DNA of 64,000 bases. It comes from Phragmites australis (taxonomy: Eukaryota > Streptophyta > Magnoliopsida > Poales > Poaceae). Each line of letters opens with the position of its first letter. The stretch's first letter is position 1. Positions 22,586 to 34,073 of the stretch are shown here, in pieces. A program made the translations under genes and the position numbers. Location of the stretch: the NCBI RefSeq assembly GCF_958298935.1, contig NC_084939.1, forward strand, positions 1,255,501-1,319,500, in the 5' to 3' direction. Under the pieces are notes generated by a model, which worked only from the letters and a program-made list of their open reading frames with translations, did not search any database and was not told the origin of the DNA.

Positions 22586-23133
22586 AACCAAAATTTCGAG
22601 CATACTGCTAAAGAGAAGAAGGAAAAATCAGAGAAAGTTAGTGCATGGAATCAAACCAACAATACATTTTTCATCATCCAGAAAGCCAAAGAGGGAAGAA
22701 CAAATCTATGCGTTCTCTGTCCATGATCTGATCATGCAGTAATACTACTTGCCGGCAGCGCCACGAGCTGTTATCTGGTCAGCGACGCGCCTATGCCGAG
22801 TGGAGGACCGCGACGAAGGTGAAGTCGCGGCTGCATCAACCTCGGATCGAACTCATCGACGGCGTCGAGGATATCGTGCTCCTGCTCCTGCAGAGCGTGG
22901 CAAATAAACATAGGGGGCAACTTTGAGTGACTACAAACATATCATAAAGAAACAGATCAAGAGCAAATTAGCTCTAATCATACATAATACTCTAAGCATT
23001 AGGAACTTTCTGAGTTAACCAAAACTTTCGTCAAACTAAATATAAAAAGAAATCTTACAACTCAAATACGTTGATTACATTAGTGGTATTTGGATCAATC
23101 TAGGCAGAGTTTGCAGCGTTCCTTGTAAGATAC
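22586..23133. other. Interval with a coding-like remnant on the minus strand (22742-22905)
   Basis: A GC-rich patch of about 160 bp reads on the minus strand as HALQEQEHDILDAVDEFDP and further residues, then runs into AT-rich DNA. The first part is repeated with changes at about 26870-26930. I do not recognise the protein. Confidence 0.4.
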
Positions 23134-24739
23134 TGTCGGTGTATTAGGAACCAGGGGTCCCTGAATCCCGAGACCGGGCCGGCCGTCCGCCACATGTCAC
23201 CATCCCGCGAGATCCACCCTGCAGGATAAGAAGAAACTAAGTCCCGGGGGAAGGTGCTCGGGGCCGTAGCCTCTAGGTTCCCGAGCACCCCAGTTCCCCG
23301 ATGATCCGCAGAGTCCAAGTACCGGGAAGAAAGTGCTCGGAAGGTTTCTCACTTACCCCCGAGTACTGTAGTCCCCCGATGATCCAAACACCGAAGTGCT
23401 CGGGAGAGAGTGCTCAGGGCTGCACGTGGCAGCCCCCGAGGACTCGGTTCCCCGAAGGTCTCACCCAAGTACTCGGGAGAGAGTGCTCGGGGCTGCACGT
23501 GGCAGCCCCCGAGGACTCGGTTCCCCGAAGGTCTCACCGAAGTGCTCGGGAGAGAGTGCTCGGGGCTGCACGTGGCAGCCCCCAAGGACTCGGTTCCCCG
23601 AAGGTCTCACCGAAGTGCTCGGGAGAGAGTGCTCGGGGCTGCACGTGGCAGCCCCCGAGGACTCGGTTCCCTGAAGGTCTCACCCAAGTGCTCGGGAGAG
23701 AGTGCTCGGGGCTGCACGTGGCAGCCCCCGAGGACTCGGTTCCCCGAAGGTCTCACTCAAGTGCTCAGGAGAGAGTGCTCGGGGCTGCACGTGGCAGCCC
23801 CCGAGGACTCGGTTCCCCGAAGGTTCGAGCAAGATCGTCCGACGACCCGAAGGGTCCCATCGTCGGGGTGTCAGCCAGTCAAAGGCCCAATGCCGCATTT
23901 AATAGGCACGCGCGGCCTGACATCCTGACATCCTGACATTCTCAGCTGTCCACGCCCCAGTGTCAGACCCTGCCATGCACTGGCAGGGGGCGTGGGTCCA
24001 TTAAATGCACGGGTCCCGTCCCGTTTCATCCGGGTGCCTCGGGATAACGTTGCCAGAATCGAAGCGCTCCGCCTGCCACCCTGCCCTGGCAGAAAAACAA
24101 GACAGGGTGGGCGCATCGGGCACCTCTGAGGCTGCCCGGTGGGCCCCCTTAATGGCGCCCGAGGGCATCCACAGTGGCGGGTGGTCGGATGCGCGCCGTA
24201 TTTTTCCACCGCCCCTGTCACTTCGCCAAGACGGAATGATGACGCCTTTCTCCGTGGCACCTTGGCACTCGCACCCTCTCTTTCCCATTCAGGATATGTC
24301 GAGGTCGGCGCGCCTATAAAAGGAAAGGATGGAGAACACGTAAAAGTGGAGAAAAAAGGAAGAGGACGCAGACGCTCACAGAAAAAAGCCCGACAACGCA
24401 CACGCTCGAACCAGCTCAAGCCAAGCTAGAACACGAGAGCCTCAAGCTCTCTGTAAGCGGCTCTCTCTTGTAACCAGATACATCCTTGAAGAATTCCCTT
24501 CAAGGATAGATATAGCACTCACACAGGAGTAGGGTGTTACGCCCCCGTGCGGCCCGAACCTGTCTAAACCCCGGTGCATCCATCTTTCTCGCACTAGGAC
24601 GATCATCTCCCACCAGCCACTGCGTTTATTTCCGTTTCCCGCTTATTTCCCAAACAAGCTCGTTCAGGATCATCCCCCCGGCCGAATCTCTAAAAAGGGG
24701 TCTCTCGGGATCTCTGCGACAGGAGTTCATCCTCCGACA
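23134..24739. mobile_element. Solo gypsy-type LTR, 1,606 bp
   Basis: Starts TGTCGGTG and ends CTCCGACA, so the ends form the inverted repeat TGTCGG/CCGACA. It is flanked by a perfect 5-bp target duplication, GATAC (23129-23133 and 24740-24744). No internal retroelement sequence is present, so this is a solo LTR left by recombination between two LTRs. A TATA box (CTATAAAAGG, about 24313) on the plus strand suggests the LTR is plus-oriented. Six tandem 73-bp units lie upstream of it in the U3 part. It interrupts the CACTA relic at 24745 onward. Confidence 0.9.
23396..23833. repeat. Six 73-bp tandem repeats in the solo LTR
   Basis: Units start at 23396, 23469, 23542, 23615, 23688 and 23761, each exactly 73 bp apart, with the shared words GTGCTCGGGAGAGAG and GGGGCTGCACGTGGCAGCCC. 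Frames on both strands stay open only because stop codons are missing from the unit. Confidence 0.93.
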
Positions 24740-24744
24740 GATAC

Positions 24745-26480
24745 ACAGAAGAATATTTCCTCAACGGGACGACTCTTTTTGGGTGTATTTCAAGAACTTG
24801 TATGAACTATACCAGGAAGATGCTTTTGACATGACTATAGTCAGAACGTGGACTCTATAAGTGACTTATATATATAAATCATTTATATGATTTTGTACCT
24901 TGAAATTGTATAGTTAACTTTTCTATTTCGTAGAATGGAGAACCGTGCATGCAGACAACAAGTTGATCATAAAGTAAAATTTATCGACCCTGGGCTTGTG
25001 AACCAGACGCTTGTAAGGGAGAGTCCAGACTTCACCGAGAACTATATATTGAAGTGTCTACTTTACCACTAATAAAAAAAATTCATACTCTTACTCTACA
25101 GCTATGAGTACGTGCTTGCACGTCTGGGCATTCTGCTTTTATGGGTAACTTGATTCCTGTACTAATTTGCTATGATAACATAATATTACTGCATCTTTCA
25201 TTGGATCCTTCTTGTCATCCACCCATACTTGAGTAAGATTATTATCTTAGACTCATAAAAGATAGCTCAGACGACTTACCAAAACCTCATCGACATGCTA
25301 AATAGGTAAACTCGATCATTTCATTGTCTCGACGATTGCATCTAAGTTTAAATGGTATTTATATTCATGTACAGGACGTACACAAGATACCGTAAAAAGA
25401 GTATTATTCATTTTCCATTCAGAAAGGAGTATAATGTAAAAACCGACTTTCCGGTACGCATGTAATATTCATGTCTTGCATTTCTTACTGAATAAAAAGG
25501 TTTAATTCGTTTCACTGATGAATCATTTTCTCTTGAAGTGTATGAGGCAGCCACCTGGCAAGAATCTTCGCGTATTTTATGTTCTAACTTTCATGCATGG
25601 ATTCAGCCCGGACGGAGACGCTGTCAGGGTCAATGATCTTGAGGTATGAAATATCATATCGATGCTTTCTTTTCAATTTCTACACGTGTTCAAGGACTAA
25701 TTCTTTTGATTATTCAAATACAACAAAAGAGTTATAACCTGTACAAATAAATGTTATTCAAGAACAGATCATCGGGTTCTTCATGGAACATATTATCAAC
25801 CCAAAAGGTGAGTTTCATGAACTGATCGTGCCGTCGACCAGTGACAAACCATCAGATTACACCGGACCTTCTAGTACAGAGTATGCGACAAGGCGGAAGT
25901 CTACCAGAGGATTAGATGGCTTACATATCTCCAAATGACACCATTTTAATAAAAGATATTAATTACATGCACTAATATAGGATATGAATTACTATGTATT
26001 AAGGTGTATTTCGGAGTTGGTAATATCGGACGACTCTTCGACAGAATGGCAGTCTAACGATGATGTGAAGGAGGAGCAAGAAGCAGTGGCTCATCAGTGT
26101 GCTCAAGAGGAGAAGGATGAGAGGCTGGCCCATCAATTATGCGTTGCGGCAAGAAGCAACCTCCCGTAAGCATACACAAGAGGAGGAGGACGAGAGGGTG
26201 GCCTGTCAGTGCGCTACGGAGGAGGTCGAATGCTCAAACTGTACCAGCGTTTAGGAGTCGGACTTCGATGTCTTTGACACGTCGGCGAGCCTGGAGCTTA
26301 GATGACGCTGCAGTCGATCAGGCGTGACCAGGTCCTCCGCTCTACCACCATCGGCCCCCATGTCCCCGCATGTACAGACGCCATCAGCCGTCCACGCGGA
26401 GACATAGTCCTCATTACGGGAGAGGTAGAGGGGTAATGGACTGGCTCAATTCGACTGACTTTTCAGAAGGTGACCTGTGA
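24745..26480 (+). pseudogene. CACTA transposon ORF with Ulp1-like cysteine protease domain, decayed
   Basis: Exon-like pieces in order resemble the C-terminal Ulp1-like protein that grass CACTA elements carry beside the transposase. They are VYFKNLYELYQEDAFDMTIVRTWTL (about 24779-24856, quoted in part), VKFIDPGLVNQTLVRES near 24978, CMRQPPGKNL near 25540, FFMEHIINPKG near 25780 and a Glu-rich tail from 26060. Between CMRQPPG and the next hydrophobic strand the family has the catalytic Cys in CGYYV; here that place reads LRVFYV, so the nucleophile is gone. In-frame stops and shifts are present. The left part is cut off by the solo LTR, or lost. Confidence 0.7.
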
Positions 26481-26659
26481 AAATTATTATGTATATATGT
26501 GTGACATGAATTACTATGTATTAATGAAAATGCCTTTATTATTAATTTACATTATATATGTCTCATTATATGTATGTATTGAGTGGGAGAGAGACGGAGT
26601 GATCTACGAAAGAGAGGGAGAGAGAACAGGGCTAAAGTAGAAGGGGAGGTACAATACTA

Positions 26660-26865
26660 CCAGTTGAAATTACCAGCCGAGAGTGATACTTAAAACATCA
26701 CTGCCGGTCGAATCTTTCAGCCGACAGTGATAACCTCTTTCATTGTCGACCTACGGAACCAGCTGTGATATTTTTTATTATCACTATCTGTTATTTACTG
26801 TAACTCTAAAATTAATAGTAAAAAAGGTTTTAGAATCAACAGTAAAGGTGATTTCTGTATTAGTG
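26660..26865. mobile_element. Right-type CACTA terminus
   Basis: Ends with the reverse complement of CACTAATACAGAAATCACC at 26865. It is preceded by alternating GCCGACAGTGAT/CACTGCCGG subterminal motifs. It follows the Ulp1-like relic, so both probably belong to one old element. Confidence 0.65.
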
Positions 26866-27044
26866 GGAACTCGTCAACGGCATCGAGGATATCGCGCTCC
26901 TGCTCCTGCTCTTGCAGAGCGTGGCGTGACAGGAGGCCAGAGTCGGCGACGAGGTGCGACTGCGCAGCGGATCCGCGGAGGACGACACGGCCAGGGGGAA
27001 TCACACGGCGGTGAGCGGAGGGGAAGTTGCCCGGCGGTGAATGG
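26866..27044. other. GC-rich remnant repeating part of 22742-22905
   Basis: The first 60 bp (GAACTCGTCAACGGCATCGA and on) match 22848-22905 with several changes and a 6-bp insertion. The minus strand reads LLSRHALQEQEQERDILDAV. The protein is unknown to me. Confidence 0.45.
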
Positions 27045-29035
27045 AGGGCCCCAGCAGGCGTGTACTGGTATCAATCATGGGGCACTCTAAGGTAAGCCTT
27101 GTACCGTGGGTTCTACTTCAGAGTTCAGACCGGGACATCGAACCGTACGGATCAGGAAAAAGAAATGCAACTTGTACGCCGCAGATCGATGCGAATCTCG
27201 CCGACAATGTCGCCCGGCAAACGTCGGCGAGGCAGGTACCAACAAAGCCAATAAAGATGACACAGCATTAGTCACCATTACGTGTTACGAGTTTTATAAA
27301 GACGTATTACTTAATAATAACTCCGAGTTAGACCCATGTATCTCTTGGGTTGAAAAGCTCAATCAATTTTGCCTAAAAAGCTCTAGACAAACCAAGAAAT
27401 TTTACAAGTACTAGTTTGAACTTGTGGTAGAAATTCATGCTTAGATTAGAAATTCTGGTATCTCTACAACAGATAATTTAGTGTGTGTTCGAATTCTTGC
27501 TTCTGACAAACTTAAGATAACATAATTGTTCTGTTTCATAATACAATATGATGGGGAAAATACAAGAACAAATGTAGTCCAGGCAATTACCATGTCTATA
27601 ACACATTTGATTAGTCATATCAAATAGATTAGTGGGAGCTAAGTTGCCTTTTTTTAATACTATAGGAATAAACTGGGTTGCTCTCCACGTCATTGCCGTC
27701 CTTCCGATACAAGACTATCCTCTCTGTAATACTATTCTGGTGTCCTGAAACCTTGCTAACCTCTGTATCTGAACCACCAGTTTTTGCAGGATTAAAGTGT
27801 TGACGTAAGATCATCTCTAACAGATACTTTAAAAATTTATCCTCTATAATACTATTACAGTATCCCTTAACATTATTACAGTATTCCCTATTTTTTCTAT
27901 CTCCAACAGCTACTCTATTTCCTACCTTCTACTAATTTCCATCACTCATCGGATCCACAGTCATACGTAACTACAGTGATACGGGTCCTTATTTCTGGCC
28001 GCAACTTTGCCAGCCCTCTCTCCTCTCCCGCTTCCCTATTCATGCTGATACTAAAGCTACTGAGGCGGTTGCCGACGTCACGGATTGGCAAAGGACAGCC
28101 ACAGTCTTCGGCATAGTAGAATACGGCGAGGAAACCGATTTAGCTTGAGTTGGTCTAAGTGAACAGCCAAGATAGTGAAGCAGGGAGAATGTAGTATGGG
28201 GTTGTCCACCTGTGCGCTTGCCGCTAGTCGAGCTCTTGCTTTAGTTCTTGATTTCTTGTTTGATTAAATATCTTATGTGTGAACCTTGTGTGTCCTATGC
28301 TTCATTGTGTACTGGTGTTCAAATTAGTATCTGATTGTTGTTGTTGTTCATATCTTTGCTTATTAAGTGCAGGAGGCAAAAATATAGGCTATTTCCTCCT
28401 CTTCTTTTTTTTCAAGTGTTAATTAGTGACAGATCTAGATTAGACCCGTTATGTTATTAATGTATAGCTATTAGTGACGAGTTTGAATTAGACCTATCAT
28501 TAATGTATAGTTATTAGCGATGTGTTTGAATCTAGACCCGTCGTTGATGTATAGCCACCAGTGATGGGTCTAGATCACTGATATATGTCATTAATGATGG
28601 ATGCAAACCCATCACTAATGTACCTATATTAATGACACGTTCAAAATAACGAAAAATTTACCTCTCACTAATTTCTTGTTCATATCGACCAATGATTCCA
28701 ACTTTCCGAGAAAGGTTCAGGAGATATGTATATAGCATCTGCACTGTGCAGCTCCACCTGTAGTCTCGATCGATCTCTTCGGTGCTTATCGGAATCTATA
28801 TATCCGGATCGATTCGCGCGATCTTTGTCATCGATCTCTATATCATCATGCATGCTACTTGTCGACGGACCGCCACCAGGATGCCATGCCGCGGCGGTCC
28901 GACGACGGCCGGCGCCATCGCGCGCTCGCGGTTTCGGGATTTGGAAATGTGCATCGGACCTGGACACGCATGCATGCACGAGGAGCCAACGCGAACAAAT
29001 CAAAGATCGCTCGATGCTGACGAGGTATATGCATC
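27045..29035. repeat. Downstream duplication block, copy A (with 1.4-kb insertion)
   Basis: 27045-27233 and 28665-29035 match the continuous block 40910-41465. Shared landmarks are TACTGGTATCAATCATGGGG, CCGGGACATC, TATATATCCGGATCGATTCG and CGCATGCATGCACGAGGAGC. The middle 1.4 kb is missing from copy B. No known protein is encoded; MGHSK followed by GTAAG at 27076 looks like an exon end but is too short to call. Confidence 0.75.
27234..28664. mobile_element. Insertion in copy A, absent from copy B
   Basis: About 1.43 kb present only in copy A. Its right part (28420-28650) contains at least four ATTAGTGAYGRGTY-type units like CACTA subterminal repeats. The middle has a MITE-like ATCATCTCTAACAGATAC (about 27810). 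There are no clear target duplications, so it could be several insertions or a deletion in copy B. Confidence 0.5.
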
Positions 29036-30449
29036 GATCCTGGATTCCTGATGAAAAATGCTAGCTGCAGTTTCAGCATCTGTCCAGCTTCATCCAGCTG
29101 CACGATGACAAGCTAGCTAGTGCTTCCGTGAGGCTGATTCCGTTTATCAGCGGCCTCCTGCATACAATGCATGCTCTGATTCTTCTTCTCGATCGTGCTT
29201 GGGTTACCTGATGCTCAAGCACATGCATGACGACCAAATGGATTAGTTGCATTGGGATAGAGATGCATCTGATCTGAGATATGACACACGTACAGGCCTG
29301 TTGTGAAGGGTTTGGGACAACTGTGTCGTACTTAGTTTGACTCCTCACCTTCTCATGGGGCGTCCACTATTTCTTGCATGCTGCAAAGACAGCAAGAGCC
29401 AAGAGGTGCTTGTAGTCAGGGGCGGGCCCACGTGGGATCAATTTTTTCAAAAAAAACTATATGTCATCTTTTCTGTGGCCTAACCGCCCAGCGCCCAAGC
29501 TCAATATCCGACATCCCAAGGCTCAAAACCCGATGCCCGAGGTGCCTAGTCGCTCGTAAAACCATCGCTAATCATATTTTCTTTATTTTATTCTCTTTTT
29601 AATTCCCTTTCCGTTTCTATTCATTTTATTTTCTCTCATCTACAACAGTTTCCATTTGAGTGGAATCGCGAAGTAAAAGGAGAGAGAATCTCGTCCTGAA
29701 GAGAATGACTTTGGGAATCCCTTCGTGATGGGAACCGTGAAGAGAAACCGTTGGAGCACTGAAGGGAATGAAAATCTCTTCACGACGGGATTTTCGCCCC
29801 TGAAGGGAAACCGTTGGGCGTAGTCTAAGAGTCCAGTACTTTAGATCTATTTGGTTGGATTGAGACTTTGAGTTTTTGGGTTTTTTTTTCTAGTTGTTGA
29901 TTTTTTAATTGACTTTACCAATAGAATTTTAGCTTCTCAATACATCAAAAACCAGAAAAGTTTCACTCAATCAGCTTCTGAGTTTTTAGTTTATTTTCTC
30001 AGAAGTCAGCTTTTCAATTTTCTAAAAGACAACTCACAGCTGGGTTGTTTGGTTCGGCTTCTGGCTTTTGAGAAGTAGAAGCCCAGAAAAGCTGAACCAA
30101 ACACACCCTTAGTAGCACCTATCTAGACTGGTTGTCACCTGACTTGGCCCAAACGCAAGGGTCCAGCCGTCCACACGAGTCATGAGATGGAGTCTGAGCA
30201 TGGCCATGGCGGCGGTGGTGTGAGCACGTTCGTGGCACCGGCGGGGTGCAGTAGTGTGAGCACGTTCGTAGCAACTGAGCATCATCTTCTTTCTTTGGTA
30301 CAGAACATTTGAATGACTGAATCTACATTAACTCAAACGAGAACAATAACACTAGCTTAGTTATTACTCCCTCCATTTTTCAAGTAATTGCCTCACACAA
30401 CGCTTACAAATATTATGCAGTTGTAGTTGTCAGCAGATTCCTAAACTCG
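29036..30449. repeat. Intergenic with MITE-like repeats
   Basis: 29655-29820 is built of GAGAGAATCTCGTC / CTCTTCACGACGGGATTTTC motifs. 29845-30112 has ends of the TGTTTGGTT type, common in grass MITEs. The word ACTCCCTCCATTTTTCAAG (30367) resembles a Stowaway end. No gene recognised. Confidence 0.45.
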
Positions 30450-32015
30450 CCGTTATATCATGTCAGCACCGGCTTGGAACCACTTGATAGCTGTGGCTGC
30501 TTCGTCTTTGGTCCTTAGTAGCACGATCCACATATATCGTGTCAGATCATCTATGAGGAGGAGGAAGTACTTACGACCCCCGGGAGTGGTCGGAGTGATC
30601 TAATCATAGAGATCGGCATGCACCAGGTCGAGTCGCTCCTGCACGTGGTATCAGGCCTGCGATAGGATCAGCATGTGGCATTGCTTGCCGGCGAGGCAGG
30701 CGTCGCATAGTTGATCTACATGGTGCAGGTGAGGCAGGCCACGTACAATGCCCTCCTTTCTAGCTTCAACAATGAGCCAAACCCAAGTGGCCATACCGAG
30801 CATGTCAATGCCATGACTCGTCACTGAACAAAGCAGACAAGCATACATACTGTGCAATGGTTAGTGGCAACACATATAGTCTGTTAGCATTCCGTGGTAC
30901 CTTAGCAAGAAGCTGTTGTTGACTATCCCAGAGGTGCAACACTCTATGTTCTCGTCGAGCTGACCAATGCTCATTATGTTGCTGCGCAGACGTGGGATGA
31001 AGTACACGCGTTCCGCAGAGCATGTTGCGTCCTTCCTTGCTAGTGAAGATCACGGTGTTGCGCCCATGAATTTCAACGATGGAGCTGTCCCCAAACATGA
31101 CGGAGCTTGCGACGCTGCGATCTAACGCCAAGAATGTGAGGGCATCACCGGTCATATGGCTCAACGCACCTGTGTCCAGATACCACAATGCATCGTGCTC
31201 GACTGGCTACGCTTCAGTGCACAGGTCGACGATGACTCACCGTCCGTTCAGGAAGACCTGCTCGTTGACCGGCAGCGGTGCCGACAACCATGGATGACAC
31301 CAGCTGCGCCATCAACAGTGTGGGTTCCTCGTCGTCGTAGGCCTCCTACATGAGGTTTGTCGTGGTTGTCTCGTGCTTCTTCTTCATGCAGTCATGCTCC
31401 TAGTGCCCCACCTTATTGCAGTAGTGGCACTCGTCCTTGGATACATCACGTGGGGTGGGCAACTCTTGCCATATTAGGGCGCGCCCGACTCTTGCCTCAG
31501 CGTCGGTTGCCATGTACCGACTTGGATCCTGTCAACGGCCCCTTGCTAGTTTGGCAAAGTTTGAGGTGCCCCACCAGATCCTCCAGCTCAGATAGGAGCA
31601 GCTTGCCATCATCACTACCAAACCCCATCGATGTGCCACCACCGTCCTCACAATCTTCAGCCACCTTAAGTTGACTAGTTAGTTCCTCGATAGTCATTGT
31701 CTCAAGATCGAGCAACGTTTCGATTGAGAGCGCAATCTGTGAGAATCTTGCCGACACGACCTGTAGGAACTTGCGGACCACCTTCTCTTGGCTTTGCTCA
31801 TCACTGAGGGTGCTCAGTTTATTTGCAAGCCCCATGATATGCATCGGGACTGATCGATGGTCTCATGTCACAGAACGTGATACCGTCAAAGTCTTGGCGC
31901 AGCTGCTGCGCCTTGGCCTTGCGAACTCGATCGCTACCGACGTACATCATGAGATAGGCCTTCACAAATTTTCCCACGGCTCACCACAAGCACGGGAGCT
32001 CGTCAGCGACACCTA
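30450..32015 (-). pseudogene. Copia gag-protease-integrase pseudogene
   Basis: Reading right to left on the minus strand there are successive copia pieces: a gag middle (KAQQLRQDFDG region near 31920), the gag C-terminal half at 31497-31844 (VVRKFLQVVSARFSQIALSI, then ETLLDLETMTIEEL), protease at about 31188-31150 with the site WYLDTGALSHMTG, and the integrase start at 30440-30640 (YFLLLIDDLTRYMWIVLL). Frameshifts and stops separate them. The protease site is intact D-T-G. The element is cut off in the integrase and lacks reverse transcriptase. Confidence 0.85.
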
Positions 32016-32039
32016 GCCGACCGGGAGGCTTCACCCCCA

Positions 32040-33705
32040 AGAGTAACAAATGTTTCACGAACTTCTTGCCGATGAACTCAAGTGCTCAAGAATAGAGTTT
32101 AGCTCACTTGCACTCAATCTTTCAATCTCTCAACCTAACTAACTTCTTCTCAAATCACACACTAGATCGGAGTGGGAGGGAGTTCTTTAGGCTCTAAAAG
32201 GTGTTCTCTTTCATGCTCTAGCAACTACACAAAGGAGGAGGGTGAAGGGTATTTATACCCAACCCCTAAAAACTAGCCGTTACAACATTTTTTGCGTTGA
32301 TCCAGAGTGTCCGGGTTAATCCGGAGTTTCCGGGTAAACTAAAAAGGCCCAGACCGAGACCCCAACTAGGAACCTCACCCAAAGTATCTAGAATCCAGAG
32401 TATCCGGGTCAACCCAGAGTATCTGGGTAAACCAAAAAGGCCCTAACAGATCACTCAGCTCGGAACCTCACATGGAGACTCTGGACAACCCAGAGTATCC
32501 GGGTCAACTCAGAGCATCCGAGTTTAGCACAGCTGGCTCTCTAAAAATGACGATAACTTTTGATCTCGAAGTCCGATTTCGACGATTTTAGACTCTATAG
32601 AAAGCTTATTCAGAGGGCTACATATCTCAACTGAATTCATAACCTCAAACACATTGAATCAAAATAGGAGCACTCTAAAACCCAATTCAGACACTTTTAC
32701 ACTTTCCCCACTAGGCTCCTAAAGCTAACTCTCACTTGGGTTGGTTAGAAAACTCTTGAGCAATGAGGCATGAAAATTAACTCTATATTGCATCCCTCTT
32801 AATAGTGCAACCTACATATACTCATTTTCAAAGATAAAACTCGTTTGAACCAATTTGAGCCTTTTACTACCTTCAAGTACCCCTTCTTTCTTTCAAACTT
32901 TGAGGGTTGCCAACTTTCATATATTCTTCACTCTATCTCTTCTTGATTCTTCATATAATTGATGCGAATCACTCATAGCTTCCCATGGTCTCACACGGTT
33001 CATTGGCGCAGATCCTCAACTTGCTCTTCACCACCGCCTTGGTCCTTTGGCGCTAAACCATTTGCTTGCACTTCACAACTGAATGGTCTATCGTAGTCGA
33101 GTCTTGCTTGCCCTTCACCGTATTGCCATAGAAAACCACTTTGTATTCAACATATTCAAGGAATTCACTTTATCAAATATGAAGTCCACTTTTGTTCTTC
33201 ACTTTGGCATATATGATTTCAGTTAAACTTATGCCTTCTTATAGATCTTAACCTCAACTCACTCTCAAGTACAAAGCACACGGGTTAGTCCATAAAACTT
33301 AATTGACAATTTTATATATTTAGTTACTTGATCTCCACAAGTAACTTAGCCTTTTGCTTCAAGCTTTTCTTTGGGTTTTTCCTTCTTCTTATGAGCGTCA
33401 CTAAGATCTCAATGACTTTGATGCAATTTTTTGAACTCATAATATTTCTCAATCAATTCATGCTTCATTACTTATGCATCTCCTATGTAATAGCCTAATA
33501 ACAATTTTTAATATAATTGTTTGTCCATATATATTGTCATTGACTTACCCGAGCATCACTTAGACCTCATTCATCTTGATGCATATCCCTTCTCCATACA
33601 TCACCTATGGAATAACCTACTAACAATTTTTACCACCATTGTTAGTCTATAAGTATTGTCATTAATTACCAAAATCACACATAAGGGTTAAATACACTTT
33701 CAACG
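32040..33705 (-). mobile_element. Probable 5' LTR/leader of the copia pseudogene
   Basis: It adjoins gag on the upstream side. In minus orientation it contains a TATA box (GGGTATAAATACCC, about 32249) and starts near GTTGAAAGTGTATTTAACCC (about 33698). It carries repeated CCGGGTNAAC-type motifs (32300-32520). Ends and target duplications were not identified. No coding sequence. Length about 1.7 kb. Confidence 0.55.
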
Positions 33706-34073
33706 ACATCAAGTAAGAATAGGCTTTTGTTGACTAGTTTGATGAAGCAAAGCATGCAATTTGTTCAATCTTCTTGAGTTAAATGCAACTATTGTAAACT
33801 AGTGTAATTTTAAAATGTGTATACATACCAGTGGATTCATACTTTCTGCAAGAACATGTTATGGTCATATCGTCTGAGTTAGTGCAACTATTGCTTCATC
33901 TTGAAATTTCATTGGTATAACCTTGTAAGTCATTATTGTCTCTTAGTTTGTAGTAGCTTCACTCTTTTAAATTGCTCCTCAAAATCTGAATAAAACCTCC
34001 TTGTATATGACTCAGTTGTAGTCGTCAACATAGGTAAATCTCGAATATAAGTAATCGAGATAGTGTGTTGTGA
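33706..34073. other. 3' flank of the FAR1-like pseudogene
   Basis: No gene seen. Confidence 0.4.

Noticed and set aside
23301..23936. 211- and 172-codon frames with repeated peptide
   Set aside because: They only translate the 73-bp tandem repeats of a solo LTR; repeat length is not a multiple of three, so all frames rotate through the same words.
17133..26865. Definite single CACTA transposon
   Set aside because: Flanking trinucleotides differ (AAT and GGA) and the termini are not identical, so it is listed only as a hypothesis.
27076..27092. MGHSK followed by a splice donor as start of a ribosomal protein S29 gene
   Set aside because: Only five residues, the fifth does not match (Asn expected), and no second exon was found in either copy.
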